The notes beneath the pieces were generated by a model, which did not search any database, had not been told where the DNA came from, and saw nothing but the letters and a program-made list of their open reading frames with translations. A DNA stretch of 12,477 nucleotides, from contig JACDCH010000054.1 of NCBI GenBank assembly GCA_013694495.1, forward strand, positions 1 to 12,477. Reading direction: 5' to 3'. Of the stretch, positions 5,179 to 12,419 are shown piece by piece (within the stretch, counting starts at the first letter, position 1; each line of letters opens with the position of its first letter). This DNA comes from Acidimicrobiia bacterium. Lineage in GTDB: Bacteria; Actinomycetota; Acidimicrobiia; Acidimicrobiales; JACDCH01. The position numbers were made by a program, and so were the translations under genes.

Positions 5179-7495
5179 GGCTCGCGAACGTAGGGGGTCG
5201 GTGGGCCCGGACAGGAGGCGGTTCGCCGGCGAAGCGCTCGACCTCGACGAGGACGTGCTGGCCGCTGCAGCCCTGGGCGAGGCGGGAGCTGCCCACGTCG
5301 GCGGTGAGGACGTTCGGGTTGCCGTGCGCGCACAGCGCGCCGGGCCGAGCGGGGTCGACCGGGTCGTACCAGGCGCCGGTGGACAGGTTCACCACCTGCG
5401 GGCGCACCTCGTCGGTGACGATGGCGCCGGCGAGGCACTCTCCCCGGTCGTTGAACACGCGCACGACGTCGCCGTCGTCGATGCCCCGGGCCCCGGCGTC
5501 GGCGGGGTGGATGCGGATCGGCTCCCGGCCGGCGACCTTCGAGGCCTGGCTGTGGGCGCCGGCGTCGAGCTGGCCGTGGAGGCGCGACGACGGCTGGTTG
5601 GCGATGCAGTGCAGCGGGAACGACGCCGCCCGCGCCCCGCCCAGCCACTCCTCGGGCTCGAGCCACGCCGGGTGCCCGGGGCAGTCGTCGTAGCCGAACC
5701 CGTCGATCGTCGCCGAGAACAGCTCGATGCGCCCGCTGGGCGTCGGCAGCCGGTGCTCCTCCGGATCGGCGCGGAAGCGGTCGAACAGCGTGTGGCTGTC
5801 GGAGCTGATCGGGAGGCGGCACTCCCCCGCCGCCCAGAAGTCCTCGAACGGCGGCTGCTCGATCGGGACGGTCCGGTGGTTGGCGCACCGGTCGCGGAAC
5901 TCCTCGTAGAGGTGCGCCACCCAGTCGCGGGCGGTGCGGCCCTCGGTGAACTCGTCGTAGACGTCGAGGTGCTTGGCCAGGCCGGCGAAGATCTCGTAGT
6001 CGTCGCGGGCTTCGCCCACGGGCTCGATGGCCCGGCGCATGGCGATCACGTAGCCGTCGTTGCGGCCCGACCCGAGGTCGTCGCGCTCGAGCGACGTGGT
6101 GGCGGGCAGGACGATGTCGGCGTGCCGGGCGGTGGCCGTCCAGAACGAGTCGTGGACGACGACGGTGTCGGGCCGGGCGAGGGCCCGCCGGAGCCGGTTG
6201 AGGTCCTGGTGGTGGTGGAACGGGTTGCCGCCGGCCCAGTACACGAGGCGGATGTCGGGGAGGCGCAGGCGCCGGCCGTCGAAGTCGAGGGTGCCGCCCG
6301 GGTGCTCGAGCAGGTGGGTGATCTGGGCCACCGGGATGTACGTCTCGACGAGGTTGCGGCCCTGCTCGAAGGTCGGCAACGGGTACGAGACCGTGGGCAC
6401 GCCGACGTCGGCCATCGAGCCGTAGCCGTGGCCGAACCCGCCCCCCGGCAGGCCGATCTGGCCGAGGAGGGCGGCCAAGGCGATGCCCATCCACACCGGC
6501 TGCTCGCCGTGCCGGGTGCGCTGCAGGCCCCAGCTCACCGTGACCAGCGTGCGGCCGGCCGCCATGCGTCGGGCCAGGTCGCGCAGCGTGCCGGCGGCGA
6601 TGCCGCAGATCCCCTCGGCCCACTCGGGCGACTTGGGCACGCCGTCGGACTCGCCCCGCACGTAGGCCACGAGGCGGTCGGCGCCGACCGTGTAGCGGTC
6701 GAGGAACGCCTCGTCGTGGAGCCCCTCGGTCACGAGCACGTGGGCCAGGGCCAGCATGGCAGCGACGTCGGCGCCGGGGACGACGGGGTGCCAGGTGGTG
6801 GCGACCTCGGGCGGCAGGTCGCTGCGCAGCGGGCTGAACAGCTCGAAGGCGAGGCCCCGCCGGCCGGCCTCGGCCAGGCTCGGCACCAGCGTGTGGCGGG
6901 TGACGCCGCCCGGGCTCACCCAGGCGTTCTTCGGGTTCATGCCCCCGAAGGCGACGACCAGGTTGGTGTGCTCGAGGATGGCCTTCCACGTGGTGGCCCG
7001 GCGCAGCACCTCGCCCGTTCCCCCGACCACGTGCGGGAGGATCACCTCCGAGGCGCCGAGCGAGTAGCTGCCGAACGACGACGTGCACCCGCCGATGCAG
7101 TTGAGGAAGCGGTGGATCTGGCTCTGCGCGTGGTGGAAGCGGCCGGCGCTGGCCCAGCCGTACGAGCCGCCGTAGATCGATTCGTTGCCGTGCTCGGCCC
7201 GCACCCGGGCCAGTTCGGTGCCCAGCAGCTCGAGCGCCTCGTCCCACGCCACCTCGACGAACTCGTCGGCGCCCCGCCGGTCGCTCGGCCCGGGCCCCTG
7301 CTCGAGCCAGCCCCGGCGGATCGCCGGCCGGGTGACGCGGGCCCGGTGCTGGATCCCGTCGACGAAGTTGGCCAGCAGTGGCGACGGCGCCGGGTCGTCG
7401 GGATGCCCCTCCACACCGACGATGCGGTCATCGTCGACCGTGACCCGGAAGGCCCCCCAGTGCGACAGGCTCGGCGACGTCGTGGGCCCGCTCAT
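5159..7495 (-). CDS. Molybdopterin-dependent S-/N-oxide reductase (DMSO/biotin sulfoxide reductase type)
   Basis: The 778 residues cover the whole DorA/TorA/BisC group, which reduces sulfoxides or N-oxides at a bis-molybdopterin-guanine-dinucleotide Mo centre. SHWGAFRV (11-18) is the N-terminal family signature. There is no 4Fe-4S cysteine set and no twin-arginine signal peptide, so a cytoplasmic BisC-like enzyme is likely. SYGWASAG (111-118) carries Y112 and W114, matching Tyr114 and Trp116 of Rhodobacter DMSO reductase. SYSLGAS (143-149) carries S145, matching the Mo ligand Ser147. Further on are WAGGNPFHHHQDLNRL, SFWTATARHADIVLPATTSLE and the C-terminal dinucleotide-binding domain with NQPSSRLHGQLD. 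The substrate is not decidable; methionine or biotin sulfoxide are typical of cytoplasmic members. About 20 C-terminal residues beyond VEVERFAG overlap the VOC gene control region. A leaderless-type promoter lies at 7509. Confidence 0.92.
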   Translation of the reverse strand: MSGPTTSPSLSHWGAFRVTVDDDRIVGVEGHPDDPAPSPLLANFVDGIQHRARVTRPAIRRGWLEQGPGPSDRRGADEFVEVAWDEALELLGTELARVRAEHGNESIYGGSYGWASAGRFHHAQSQIHRFLNCIGGCTSSFGSYSLGASEVILPHVVGGTGEVLRRATTWKAILEHTNLVVAFGGMNPKNAWVSPGGVTRHTLVPSLAEAGRRGLAFELFSPLRSDLPPEVATTWHPVVPGADVAAMLALAHVLVTEGLHDEAFLDRYTVGADRLVAYVRGESDGVPKSPEWAEGICGIAAGTLRDLARRMAAGRTLVTVSWGLQRTRHGEQPVWMGIALAALLGQIGLPGGGFGHGYGSMADVGVPTVSYPLPTFEQGRNLVETYIPVAQITHLLEHPGGTLDFDGRRLRLPDIRLVYWAGGNPFHHHQDLNRLRRALARPDTVVVHDSFWTATARHADIVLPATTSLERDDLGSGRNDGYVIAMRRAIEPVGEARDDYEIFAGLAKHLDVYDEFTEGRTARDWVAHLYEEFRDRCANHRTVPIEQPPFEDFWAAGECRLPISSDSHTLFDRFRADPEEHRLPTPSGRIELFSATIDGFGYDDCPGHPAWLEPEEWLGGARAASFPLHCIANQPSSRLHGQLDAGAHSQASKVAGREPIRIHPADAGARGIDDGDVVRVFNDRGECLAGAIVTDEVRPQVVNLSTGAWYDPVDPARPGALCAHGNPNVLTADVGSSRLAQGCSGQHVLVEVERFAGEPPPVRAHRPPTFASRARHEP
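5179..5192 (-). promoter_or_regulatory. Leaderless-type -10 element of the VOC gene, inside the upstream coding region
   Basis: TACGTT reads on the minus strand at 5192-5187, followed by 8 nt and the GTG at 5178. It lies within the last codons of the molybdoenzyme gene. The geometry matches the other leaderless-type elements, with one change from TACCGT. Confidence 0.5.
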
Positions 7496-7509
7496 CGCCG
7501 GGAACGGTA
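7496..7509 (-). promoter_or_regulatory. Leaderless-type -10 element of the molybdoenzyme gene
   Basis: TACCGT reads on the minus strand at 7509-7504, 8 nt before the ATG at 7495. No SD precedes the ATG. This is the same hexamer and nearly the same spacing as at selO and the GNAT gene on the opposite strand. Confidence 0.6.
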
Positions 7510-7539
7510 GGCGGCGGCGCCGGCGTGAGCGCTGCGGGA

Positions 7540-7724
7540 AAGGTCAAGGTCAAGCGCCGGCGGCGGGTGGTGGTGGCGGCCGGTCGAGTGTGCGCTCGTC
7601 CGCTGTGCGTGCGCGGAACCGCAACACAGCCGGATACGTGCACGCAGAACGGTTTGAAGCACGCGGGTCGAGGCACGGCAGACGGGCAGTCGACCAGCGC
7701 CGCCTCCGTCGCGCCCTTGACCTT
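7540..7724. repeat. AGGTCA direct repeat and distant inverted copy in the bisC/upp gap
   Basis: The 244-nt gap 7496-7739 contains no convincing gene. AGGTCA occurs twice in tandem at 7541-7546 and 7547-7552. A 10-base inverted copy, CCTTGACCTT at 7715-7724, is the exact reverse complement of AAGGTCAAGG at 7540-7549. Read on the minus strand, the tandem copy is TTGACCTTGACCTT, about 31 nt upstream of the TACCGT element. It is therefore too far away to be its -35 box but well placed for a regulator. The rest of the gap is GC-rich with some TGTGCG/GTGCGC repetition and no T-run terminator. Confidence 0.4.
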
Positions 7725-7739
7725 CCGCCGTTCGAGACG

Positions 7740-8369
7740 TCAGTCGAGGGGGCCGAAGAGGCGGTCGCCGGCGTCGCCGAGGCCGGGGACGATGTAGCCG
7801 ACGTCGTTGAGGCCGGGGTCGACGACGGCGGGCCACAGCTCGATGTCGGGGCAGGCGGCCTGGACCCGCTCGATGCCCTCGGGGGCGGCGACGATCGACA
7901 GGGCGTGGAGGCGGCCGGCGCCCCGGGCCCGCACGTGCGCGGCGGCGAAGGCGAGCGAGCCGCCGGTGGCGAGCATGGGGTCGACGAGGAACACGTCGCA
8001 GCCGTTGAGCTCGGCCTGCACCGTGTCGGCGTAGATCGCCGGCTCGAGCGTCTCCTCGTTGCGCCGCAGCCCGAGCAGGGCCACGCCCGCGGTCGGGATG
8101 GTCTCGAGCGTGGCGTCGAGCATCCCGAGACCGGCGCGGAGGATCGGCACGATCAGCGGGCGGGGCCGCGACAGGACCTTGGCCTCGGCCGTCCCCAGGG
8201 GCGTGGGGACCTTCACGGCATCGGTGGCCAGCCCTCGGGCCGCCTCGTAGGCGAGCATCGCGGCGAGCTCGCCGGTGAGCACGCGGAAGCGGTGCGGGTC
8301 GGTGGTCGGTTGGCGCAGCTCGGCCACGCGGTGGGTCACGAGGGGATGGTCGGTGAGGTGCAGCGCCAC
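7740..8369 (-). CDS. upp: Uracil phosphoribosyltransferase
   Basis: Upp makes UMP from uracil and PRPP in pyrimidine salvage in the cytoplasm. The 209-residue length is standard for the bacterial enzyme. ILRAGLGMLDA (76-86) matches the conserved segment that contacts PRPP. VFLVDPMLATGGSL (126-139) is the PRPP-binding loop. The C-terminus GYIVPGLGDAGDRLFGP (191-207) is the uracil-recognition signature. The start is GTG at 8369, which gives the normal N-terminus (ALHLTDHPLVTHRV). No SD is visible; GACGAT (8382-8377) lies 7 nt upstream and could be a weak leaderless -10. The gene is divergent from the nucleoside importer operon, which fits a salvage locus. Confidence 0.95.
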   Translation of the reverse strand: MALHLTDHPLVTHRVAELRQPTTDPHRFRVLTGELAAMLAYEAARGLATDAVKVPTPLGTAEAKVLSRPRPLIVPILRAGLGMLDATLETIPTAGVALLGLRRNEETLEPAIYADTVQAELNGCDVFLVDPMLATGGSLAFAAAHVRARGAGRLHALSIVAAPEGIERVQAACPDIELWPAVVDPGLNDVGYIVPGLGDAGDRLFGPLD

Positions 8370-8382
8370 GCCGGCAATCGTC
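8370..8382 (-). promoter_or_regulatory. Possible weak -10 element of upp
   Basis: GACGAT on the minus strand (8382-8377) is 7 nt before the GTG at 8369. It keeps only the A at position 2 and the T at position 6 of the TANNNT pattern. It is reported because the spacing equals that of the stronger leaderless elements; the base match alone would not support it. Confidence 0.3.
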
Positions 8383-8432
8383 GCAGAGCGTGGCCGCCGC
8401 CGCGATCAGGCCCACGGGGCGCCAGGGATGGC

Positions 8433-8438
8433 TACGGT
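8433..8438 (+). promoter_or_regulatory. Candidate -10 element of the nucleoside importer operon
   Basis: TACGGT at 8433-8438 would start transcription near A8446 and give a leader of about 45 nt before the lipoprotein ATG. Unlike the leaderless genes, this one has a good SD. No clear -35 was found around 8410. Confidence 0.4.
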
Positions 8439-8449
8439 CTTGGTCACTC

Positions 8450-8468
8450 GGCGCCGGTTCCGGGCGCC
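8450..8468 (+). promoter_or_regulatory. GC hairpin in the 5' leader of the importer operon
   Basis: GGCGCC at 8450-8455 can pair with GGCGCC at 8463-8468 across a 7-nt loop. This would sit near the 5' end of the predicted leader, 12 nt before the SD. It could stabilise the mRNA 5' end or modulate translation. It is too small to be a known riboswitch, and no T-run follows, so it is not an evident attenuator. Confidence 0.3.
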
Positions 8469-8480
8469 TCACCGCACAGC

Positions 8481-8490
8481 AGGAGACAGC
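8481..8490 (+). promoter_or_regulatory. Ribosome binding site of the BMP lipoprotein gene
   Basis: AGGAGA at 8481-8486 stands 4 nt before the ATG at 8491 and fixes that start. A canonical SD here contrasts with the leaderless-type genes in the same window and fits high-level expression of a binding protein. Confidence 0.65.
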
Positions 8491-9648
8491 ATGCGTTCAA
8501 CGCGCTGGCCCAAGGCCCTCGCACTCACCCTCGGTCTCTCCCTGATCGCCGCCGCCTGCGGCGACGACGAGGATCCCGAGACCACCGCGACGACGGCCGA
8601 GGCTGGCGGGGGCGAGACGACGGAGGGCACCACCGCCGAGACCACGGACACCACCGAGGGCGACGGCGGCGAGGCCGCCGGCGACTTCACGGCCTGCGAG
8701 GTCACCGACACCGGTGGCGTCGACGACCGCTCGTTCAACCAGACCGCCTTCGAGGGCCTCGAGCGGGCGGCCGAGGAGGGGGGCTTCGAGCCCACCGTGC
8801 TCGAGTCGTCGTCGGAGTCCGACTTCGCCCCGAACATCGAGGCCCTGCTCGAACAGAACTGCTCGCTGATCGTGACGGTCGGCTTCCTCCTGGGCGACGC
8901 CACGGCTGAAGCCGCCGAGGCCAACCCCGACACGAACTTCGCCATCGTCGACTTCGACTTCGCCGATCCGGAGACGTTCGAGGACATCACCTACGACAAC
9001 GTCGCCGAGCTCACCTTCGCCACCGACCAGGCGGCCTTCCTGGCCGGCTACCTGGCCGCGGCCATGACCGAGACCGGCGTCGTCGGCACCTACGGCGGCC
9101 TCAACATCCCGACCGTGACGATCTTCATGGACGGCTTCGCCGCCGGCATCACCTTCTTCAACGAGGAGACGGACGGCGCGGTCGAGCTGGTCGGCTGGGA
9201 CCCGGAGGCGCAGGACGGCCTCTTCACCGAGTCCTTCGACGACCAGACCCTCGGCCGCCAGACCACCGAGACGCTGCTCGACCAGAACGCCGACATCATC
9301 CTGCCCGTCGCCGGGCCGGTCGGTCTGGGCTCGGTCGAGGCCATCAACGCCGGTGGGGGCACCCAGAAGCTGATCTGGGTCGACACCGACGGCTGCGTGA
9401 GCGTCCCCGACGCCTGCTCGCTCTTCCTGACCTCGGTCGAGAAGCACATGGACCAGGCCGTGTTCGACACCACGGTCGCCGCCGCCAACGACGAGTTCGA
9501 GAGCGGCCTGTACGTCGGCACCCTCGAGAACGACGGCGTCGGCATCGCCCCGTTCAACGAGTTCGAGGACGTCGTCCCGCAGGAGATCAAGGACCGCATC
9601 GAGGAGCTGACCGCGGAGATCATCGCGGGCGAGATCGAAACCCGGTAG
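8491..9648 (+). CDS. BMP-family nucleoside-binding lipoprotein of an ABC importer
   Basis: This is the extracellular ligand-binding subunit of a BmpA/PnrA-type importer. The 385 residues begin with a charged n-region and a hydrophobic stretch ending in LSLIAAAC, a lipobox with acylated C23. A Thr/Glu/Gly/Asp-rich low-complexity tether (24-66) links it to the folded domain. Family marks follow: GGVDDRSFNQ (75-84), the segment DQAAFLAGYLAA (179-190), ILPVAGPVGLG (270-280), WVDTDG (296-301) and LTSVEKHMDQAV (313-324). Characterised BMP proteins bind purine nucleosides or other nucleosides; the ligand here is inferred only as a nucleoside. C69, C124, C302 and C309 remain in the mature domain, and the last two are close enough for a disulfide. 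The ATPase gene follows after 21 nt. Divergent upp supports a salvage role. Confidence 0.92.
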   Translation: MRSTRWPKALALTLGLSLIAAACGDDEDPETTATTAEAGGGETTEGTTAETTDTTEGDGGEAAGDFTACEVTDTGGVDDRSFNQTAFEGLERAAEEGGFEPTVLESSSESDFAPNIEALLEQNCSLIVTVGFLLGDATAEAAEANPDTNFAIVDFDFADPETFEDITYDNVAELTFATDQAAFLAGYLAAAMTETGVVGTYGGLNIPTVTIFMDGFAAGITFFNEETDGAVELVGWDPEAQDGLFTESFDDQTLGRQTTETLLDQNADIILPVAGPVGLGSVEAINAGGGTQKLIWVDTDGCVSVPDACSLFLTSVEKHMDQAVFDTTVAAANDEFESGLYVGTLENDGVGIAPFNEFEDVVPQEIKDRIEELTAEIIAGEIETR

Positions 9649-9669
9649 CACCAGGCCGGGAGCGCCCCC

Positions 9670-11187
9670 GTGCGCGTCGAGATCGACGGGATCACCAAGC
9701 GGTTCCCGGGCGTCCTCGCCGTCGACGACGTGTCGGTGACGTTCGAGCCGGGGGAGGTCCACGCCCTCCTCGGTGAGAACGGCGCCGGCAAATCGACGCT
9801 GATGAACCTGCTGTTCGGGCTGCACGAGCCCGACAGCGGGGTCCTCCGCATCGACGGTCGCGACGTGCACTTCCACGGCCCGAGCGACGCCATCGCCGCC
9901 GGCATCGGCATGGTGCACCAGCACTTCAAGCTCGTGCCGGTCTTCACCGTCGCCGAGAACGTCATGCTCGGCGTCGAGGAGACGATCCGGGGCTTCCTCG
10001 ACCGGCGGGCCGCCCGCGCTCGCGTGGCCGAGCTCTCCGAGCGCTACGGCCTCAAGGTCGACCCAGGGGCGGTCGTCGAGGACCTCCCGGTGGGGATCCA
10101 GCAGCGGGTCGAGATCATCAAGGCGCTGTACCGCGACGCGCAGTGCCTGATCCTCGACGAGGCCACGGCGGTGCTCACGCCGCCCGAGATCGAGGACCTC
10201 CTCGAGATCGTCGCCCAGCTGCGCGACGACGGGCGGGCCATCGTGTTCATCAGCCACAAGCTCCGCGAGGTGATGGCCGCGGCCGACAAGATCACGGTGC
10301 TGCGGCGGGGACGGGTGGTCGGCAGCACGACCCCGGCCCGGTCGAGCCCGGGCGAGCTGGCCTCGATGATGGTCGGGCGCGACATCGACCTGACCGTGAC
10401 AAAGGCGCCGGCCACGCCGGCCGGCGCGGTGCTCGAGCTCGCCGGCGTCACCGTGCTCGGCGAGCACGACAAGCCGGTGGTCGACGAGGTGACCTTCGAC
10501 GTCCGGGCCGGGGAGATCCTGGCGGTGGCCGGCGTGAGCGGCAACGGCCAGACCGAGCTCGTGCAGGCCATCACCGGCCTCCGGGTCCCCGCCGCCGGCA
10601 CGATCGCGCTCAACGGCACCGACCTCACCCACAAGAGCGTGGCCGACCGGTTCGAGCGGGGGCTGGCCCACGTCCCCGAGGACCGCCAGCGTGACGGCCT
10701 CGTCGGCCCGTTCCCCGTGCGCGACAACCTGGTCCTGAACCTGTGGCGCCGGCGGCCCTTCGCCCGCGGCGTCCGGATCGACCGGCGGGCGATCCGCGAG
10801 AACGCCGACGCCCTGATCGAGCAGTTCGACATCCGCACCTCGTCGATCTACGCGGCCAGCGAGACCCTGTCCGGCGGCAACCAGCAGAAGGTCATCATCG
10901 CCCGCGAGTTCACGAAGCAGGCCAAGCTGCTCGTGCTGTCGCAGCCCACCCGGGGCCTCGACGTCGGATCGATCAAGTACATCCACACCCGGGTCGTCGA
11001 GCAGCGCGACGCCGGCTGCGCGGTGCTGCTGGTGAGCTACGAGCTCGACGAGGTCCTCGCCCTCGCCGACCGGGTGGCGGTCATGTGCGAGGGGCGGGTC
11101 CTCGGCGTGCTCGAGGGCGAGGAGCTCACCCGGGATCGCATCGGCCTGCTCATGGCCGGCACGGTGCTGCCCCAGGACGCGGCGTGA
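9670..11187 (+). CDS. Nucleoside ABC importer ATP-binding protein with two nucleotide-binding domains
   Basis: This cytoplasmic motor subunit has 505 residues and two ABC domains, as in RbsA and the BMP-linked NupO/YufO proteins. Domain 1 has Walker A GENGAGKST (35-43), Q84 in VHQHFKLV, signature LPVGIQQRVEI (139-149), Walker B LILDEAT (160-166) with E164, and H196 in FISHK. Domain 2 has a degenerate Walker A (GVSGNGQTEL, 288-297) and a good signature LSGGNQQKV (400-408). It also has VLSQPTRGLD (422-431), where Gln425 replaces the catalytic Glu, and it lacks the H-loop His. Such asymmetry is usual for this family. Domain 1 has LDEAT where LDEPT is the rule. The start is GTG 9670, with GGGAG at 9658-9662. 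The stop overlaps the permease start by 4 nt (GTGA), so translation is probably coupled. Confidence 0.95.
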   Translation: MRVEIDGITKRFPGVLAVDDVSVTFEPGEVHALLGENGAGKSTLMNLLFGLHEPDSGVLRIDGRDVHFHGPSDAIAAGIGMVHQHFKLVPVFTVAENVMLGVEETIRGFLDRRAARARVAELSERYGLKVDPGAVVEDLPVGIQQRVEIIKALYRDAQCLILDEATAVLTPPEIEDLLEIVAQLRDDGRAIVFISHKLREVMAAADKITVLRRGRVVGSTTPARSSPGELASMMVGRDIDLTVTKAPATPAGAVLELAGVTVLGEHDKPVVDEVTFDVRAGEILAVAGVSGNGQTELVQAITGLRVPAAGTIALNGTDLTHKSVADRFERGLAHVPEDRQRDGLVGPFPVRDNLVLNLWRRRPFARGVRIDRRAIRENADALIEQFDIRTSSIYAASETLSGGNQQKVIIAREFTKQAKLLVLSQPTRGLDVGSIKYIHTRVVEQRDAGCAVLLVSYELDEVLALADRVAVMCEGRVLGVLEGEELTRDRIGLLMAGTVLPQDAA

Positions 11188-12419
11188 GCACGACCGACTC
11201 GGAGCTCCCGCCGGCCCCGCCGCCCGAGTCGCCCACCGACGCGCCGCTGACCCCCGGCACCTCGATGGCCGTGCGCTTCGCGGCGTACGGCCGGACGGCC
11301 CTGTTCACGGTGCTGGCCATCGTCACCGCCCTGCTCCTCGGCGCGCTGGTCATCATCTTCTCCGACCCGGATGCGCTGGGCGCCTGGAGCAGCTTCTTCA
11401 GCGACCCCGGCGAGGCGCTGTCGACGTCGTGGCAGGTCGCCTTCGACTCCTACGAGGCCCTCTTCGACTCGTCGTTCGGCGAGTTCGACGCCATCAACCG
11501 GACGCTGGTCGAAGCCACGCCGCTGCTGTTCGGTGGCCTGTCGGTCGCCCTTGCCTTCCGGGCCGGGCTGTTCAACATCGGCGGAGCCGGCCAGGTGATG
11601 GTGGGCGCCTCGGCGGCGGCGTGGGCCGGCCTGACGCTCGACCTGCCGGCCGTCATCCACCTCCCCGTGGCGCTGCTCGCCGGGTTCGCCGGCGGGATGC
11701 TCTGGGGCGGGATCGCCGGCTTCCTCAAGGCCCGCACCGGCGCCCACGAGGTGATCACCACGATCATGCTCAACTTCATCGCGCTGCGGTTCCTCGACTA
11801 CCTGTTGACGACCGACCGCTTCCAGCGCCCGGGCCGCAACGACCCGCTGTCGCGGCCCATGGCCGAGTCGGCCCGCCTCCCCGAGCTGCCCGGCCCCGTC
11901 CCCGCCCACCTCGGGTTGCTCTTGGCGCTCGCCGCCACGTTCGGCGTGTGGTGGCTGCTCGAGCGCTCGACCATCGGCTTCCGGATGCGAGCGGTGGGCA
12001 CGAACCCCGACGCCGCCCGCACCGCCGGCATGTCGGTGGGCGCCACCTACGTGCTCGCCATGGCCCTGGCCGGGGGCCTGGCCGGGCTGGCCGGCACCTC
12101 GAACCTCCTGGGTCGGCCCAGCTTCTCGCTGAGCGGCGGCTTCTACGAGTCGATCGGCTTCGACGCCATCGCCCTCGCCCTCGTCGGGCGCTCGAAGCCC
12201 GGCGGCGTGCTCGGCGCCGCCGTGCTGTTCGGCGCCCTGCGATCCGGGTCGACCGGCATGCAGGCCGCCACCCAGACGCCGGTCGACATCATCGTCGTGA
12301 TCCAGGCCCTCATCATCCTGTTCGTGGCCGCCCCCCGCATCGTCGAGGCCATCTGGCGGGTGCGGGCCAGGGAGCTCACCGACGCCCCGCAGTTCACGTC
12401 CGGCTGGGGCGGCTCGTGA
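11184..12419 (+). CDS. Nucleoside ABC importer permease, first subunit (BPD_transp_2 / NupP-like)
   Basis: This inner-membrane channel subunit pairs with the ATPase upstream and with the next permease. It has 411 residues. A Pro/Ser/Thr-rich cytoplasmic N-terminus (1-25) precedes the first membrane helix (about 39-59). An extracytoplasmic stretch with many Asp/Ser/Phe residues runs over about 60-105. The core has FRAGLFNIGGAGQVMVGASAA (125-145), the most conserved family motif, then EVITTIMLNFIAL (189-201). GTNPDAARTAGM (272-283) is the cytoplasmic coupling loop, followed by LAGGLAGLAGTSNLLG (295-310), GRSKPGGVLGA (335-345) and a last helix (about 368-383). The GTG start at 11184 shares the GTGA overlap with the ATPase stop. 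The same GTGA overlap joins its own stop to the next gene, so the importer genes look translationally coupled. Confidence 0.95.
   Translation: MSTTDSELPPAPPPESPTDAPLTPGTSMAVRFAAYGRTALFTVLAIVTALLLGALVIIFSDPDALGAWSSFFSDPGEALSTSWQVAFDSYEALFDSSFGEFDAINRTLVEATPLLFGGLSVALAFRAGLFNIGGAGQVMVGASAAAWAGLTLDLPAVIHLPVALLAGFAGGMLWGGIAGFLKARTGAHEVITTIMLNFIALRFLDYLLTTDRFQRPGRNDPLSRPMAESARLPELPGPVPAHLGLLLALAATFGVWWLLERSTIGFRMRAVGTNPDAARTAGMSVGATYVLAMALAGGLAGLAGTSNLLGRPSFSLSGGFYESIGFDAIALALVGRSKPGGVLGAAVLFGALRSGSTGMQAATQTPVDIIVVIQALIILFVAAPRIVEAIWRVRARELTDAPQFTSGWGGS

Noticed and set aside
4904..7510. Very long open frame on the plus strand (868 codons) opposite the molybdoenzyme
   Set aside because: It is antisense to a well-supported gene. 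The translation is Arg/Gly/Ala/Val-rich with no motif, as expected of a shadow frame in very GC-rich DNA.
7428..7676. Small minus-strand gene in the bisC/upp gap (82 codons)
   Set aside because: It runs out of frame into the molybdoenzyme gene. Its Pro/Arg/Thr-rich translation has no motif and it has no RBS or promoter.
7510..7739. tRNA, small RNA, or CRISPR-like repeats in the longest non-coding gap
   Set aside because: No cloverleaf with a T-arm consensus and no regularly spaced repeats were found. Only the AGGTCA half-sites stand out.
8497..10986. Long minus-strand open frame (829 codons) across the lipoprotein and ATPase genes
   Set aside because: It crosses two real genes and the gap between them, and it encodes an Asp/Gly/Val/Leu-rich shadow with no domain.
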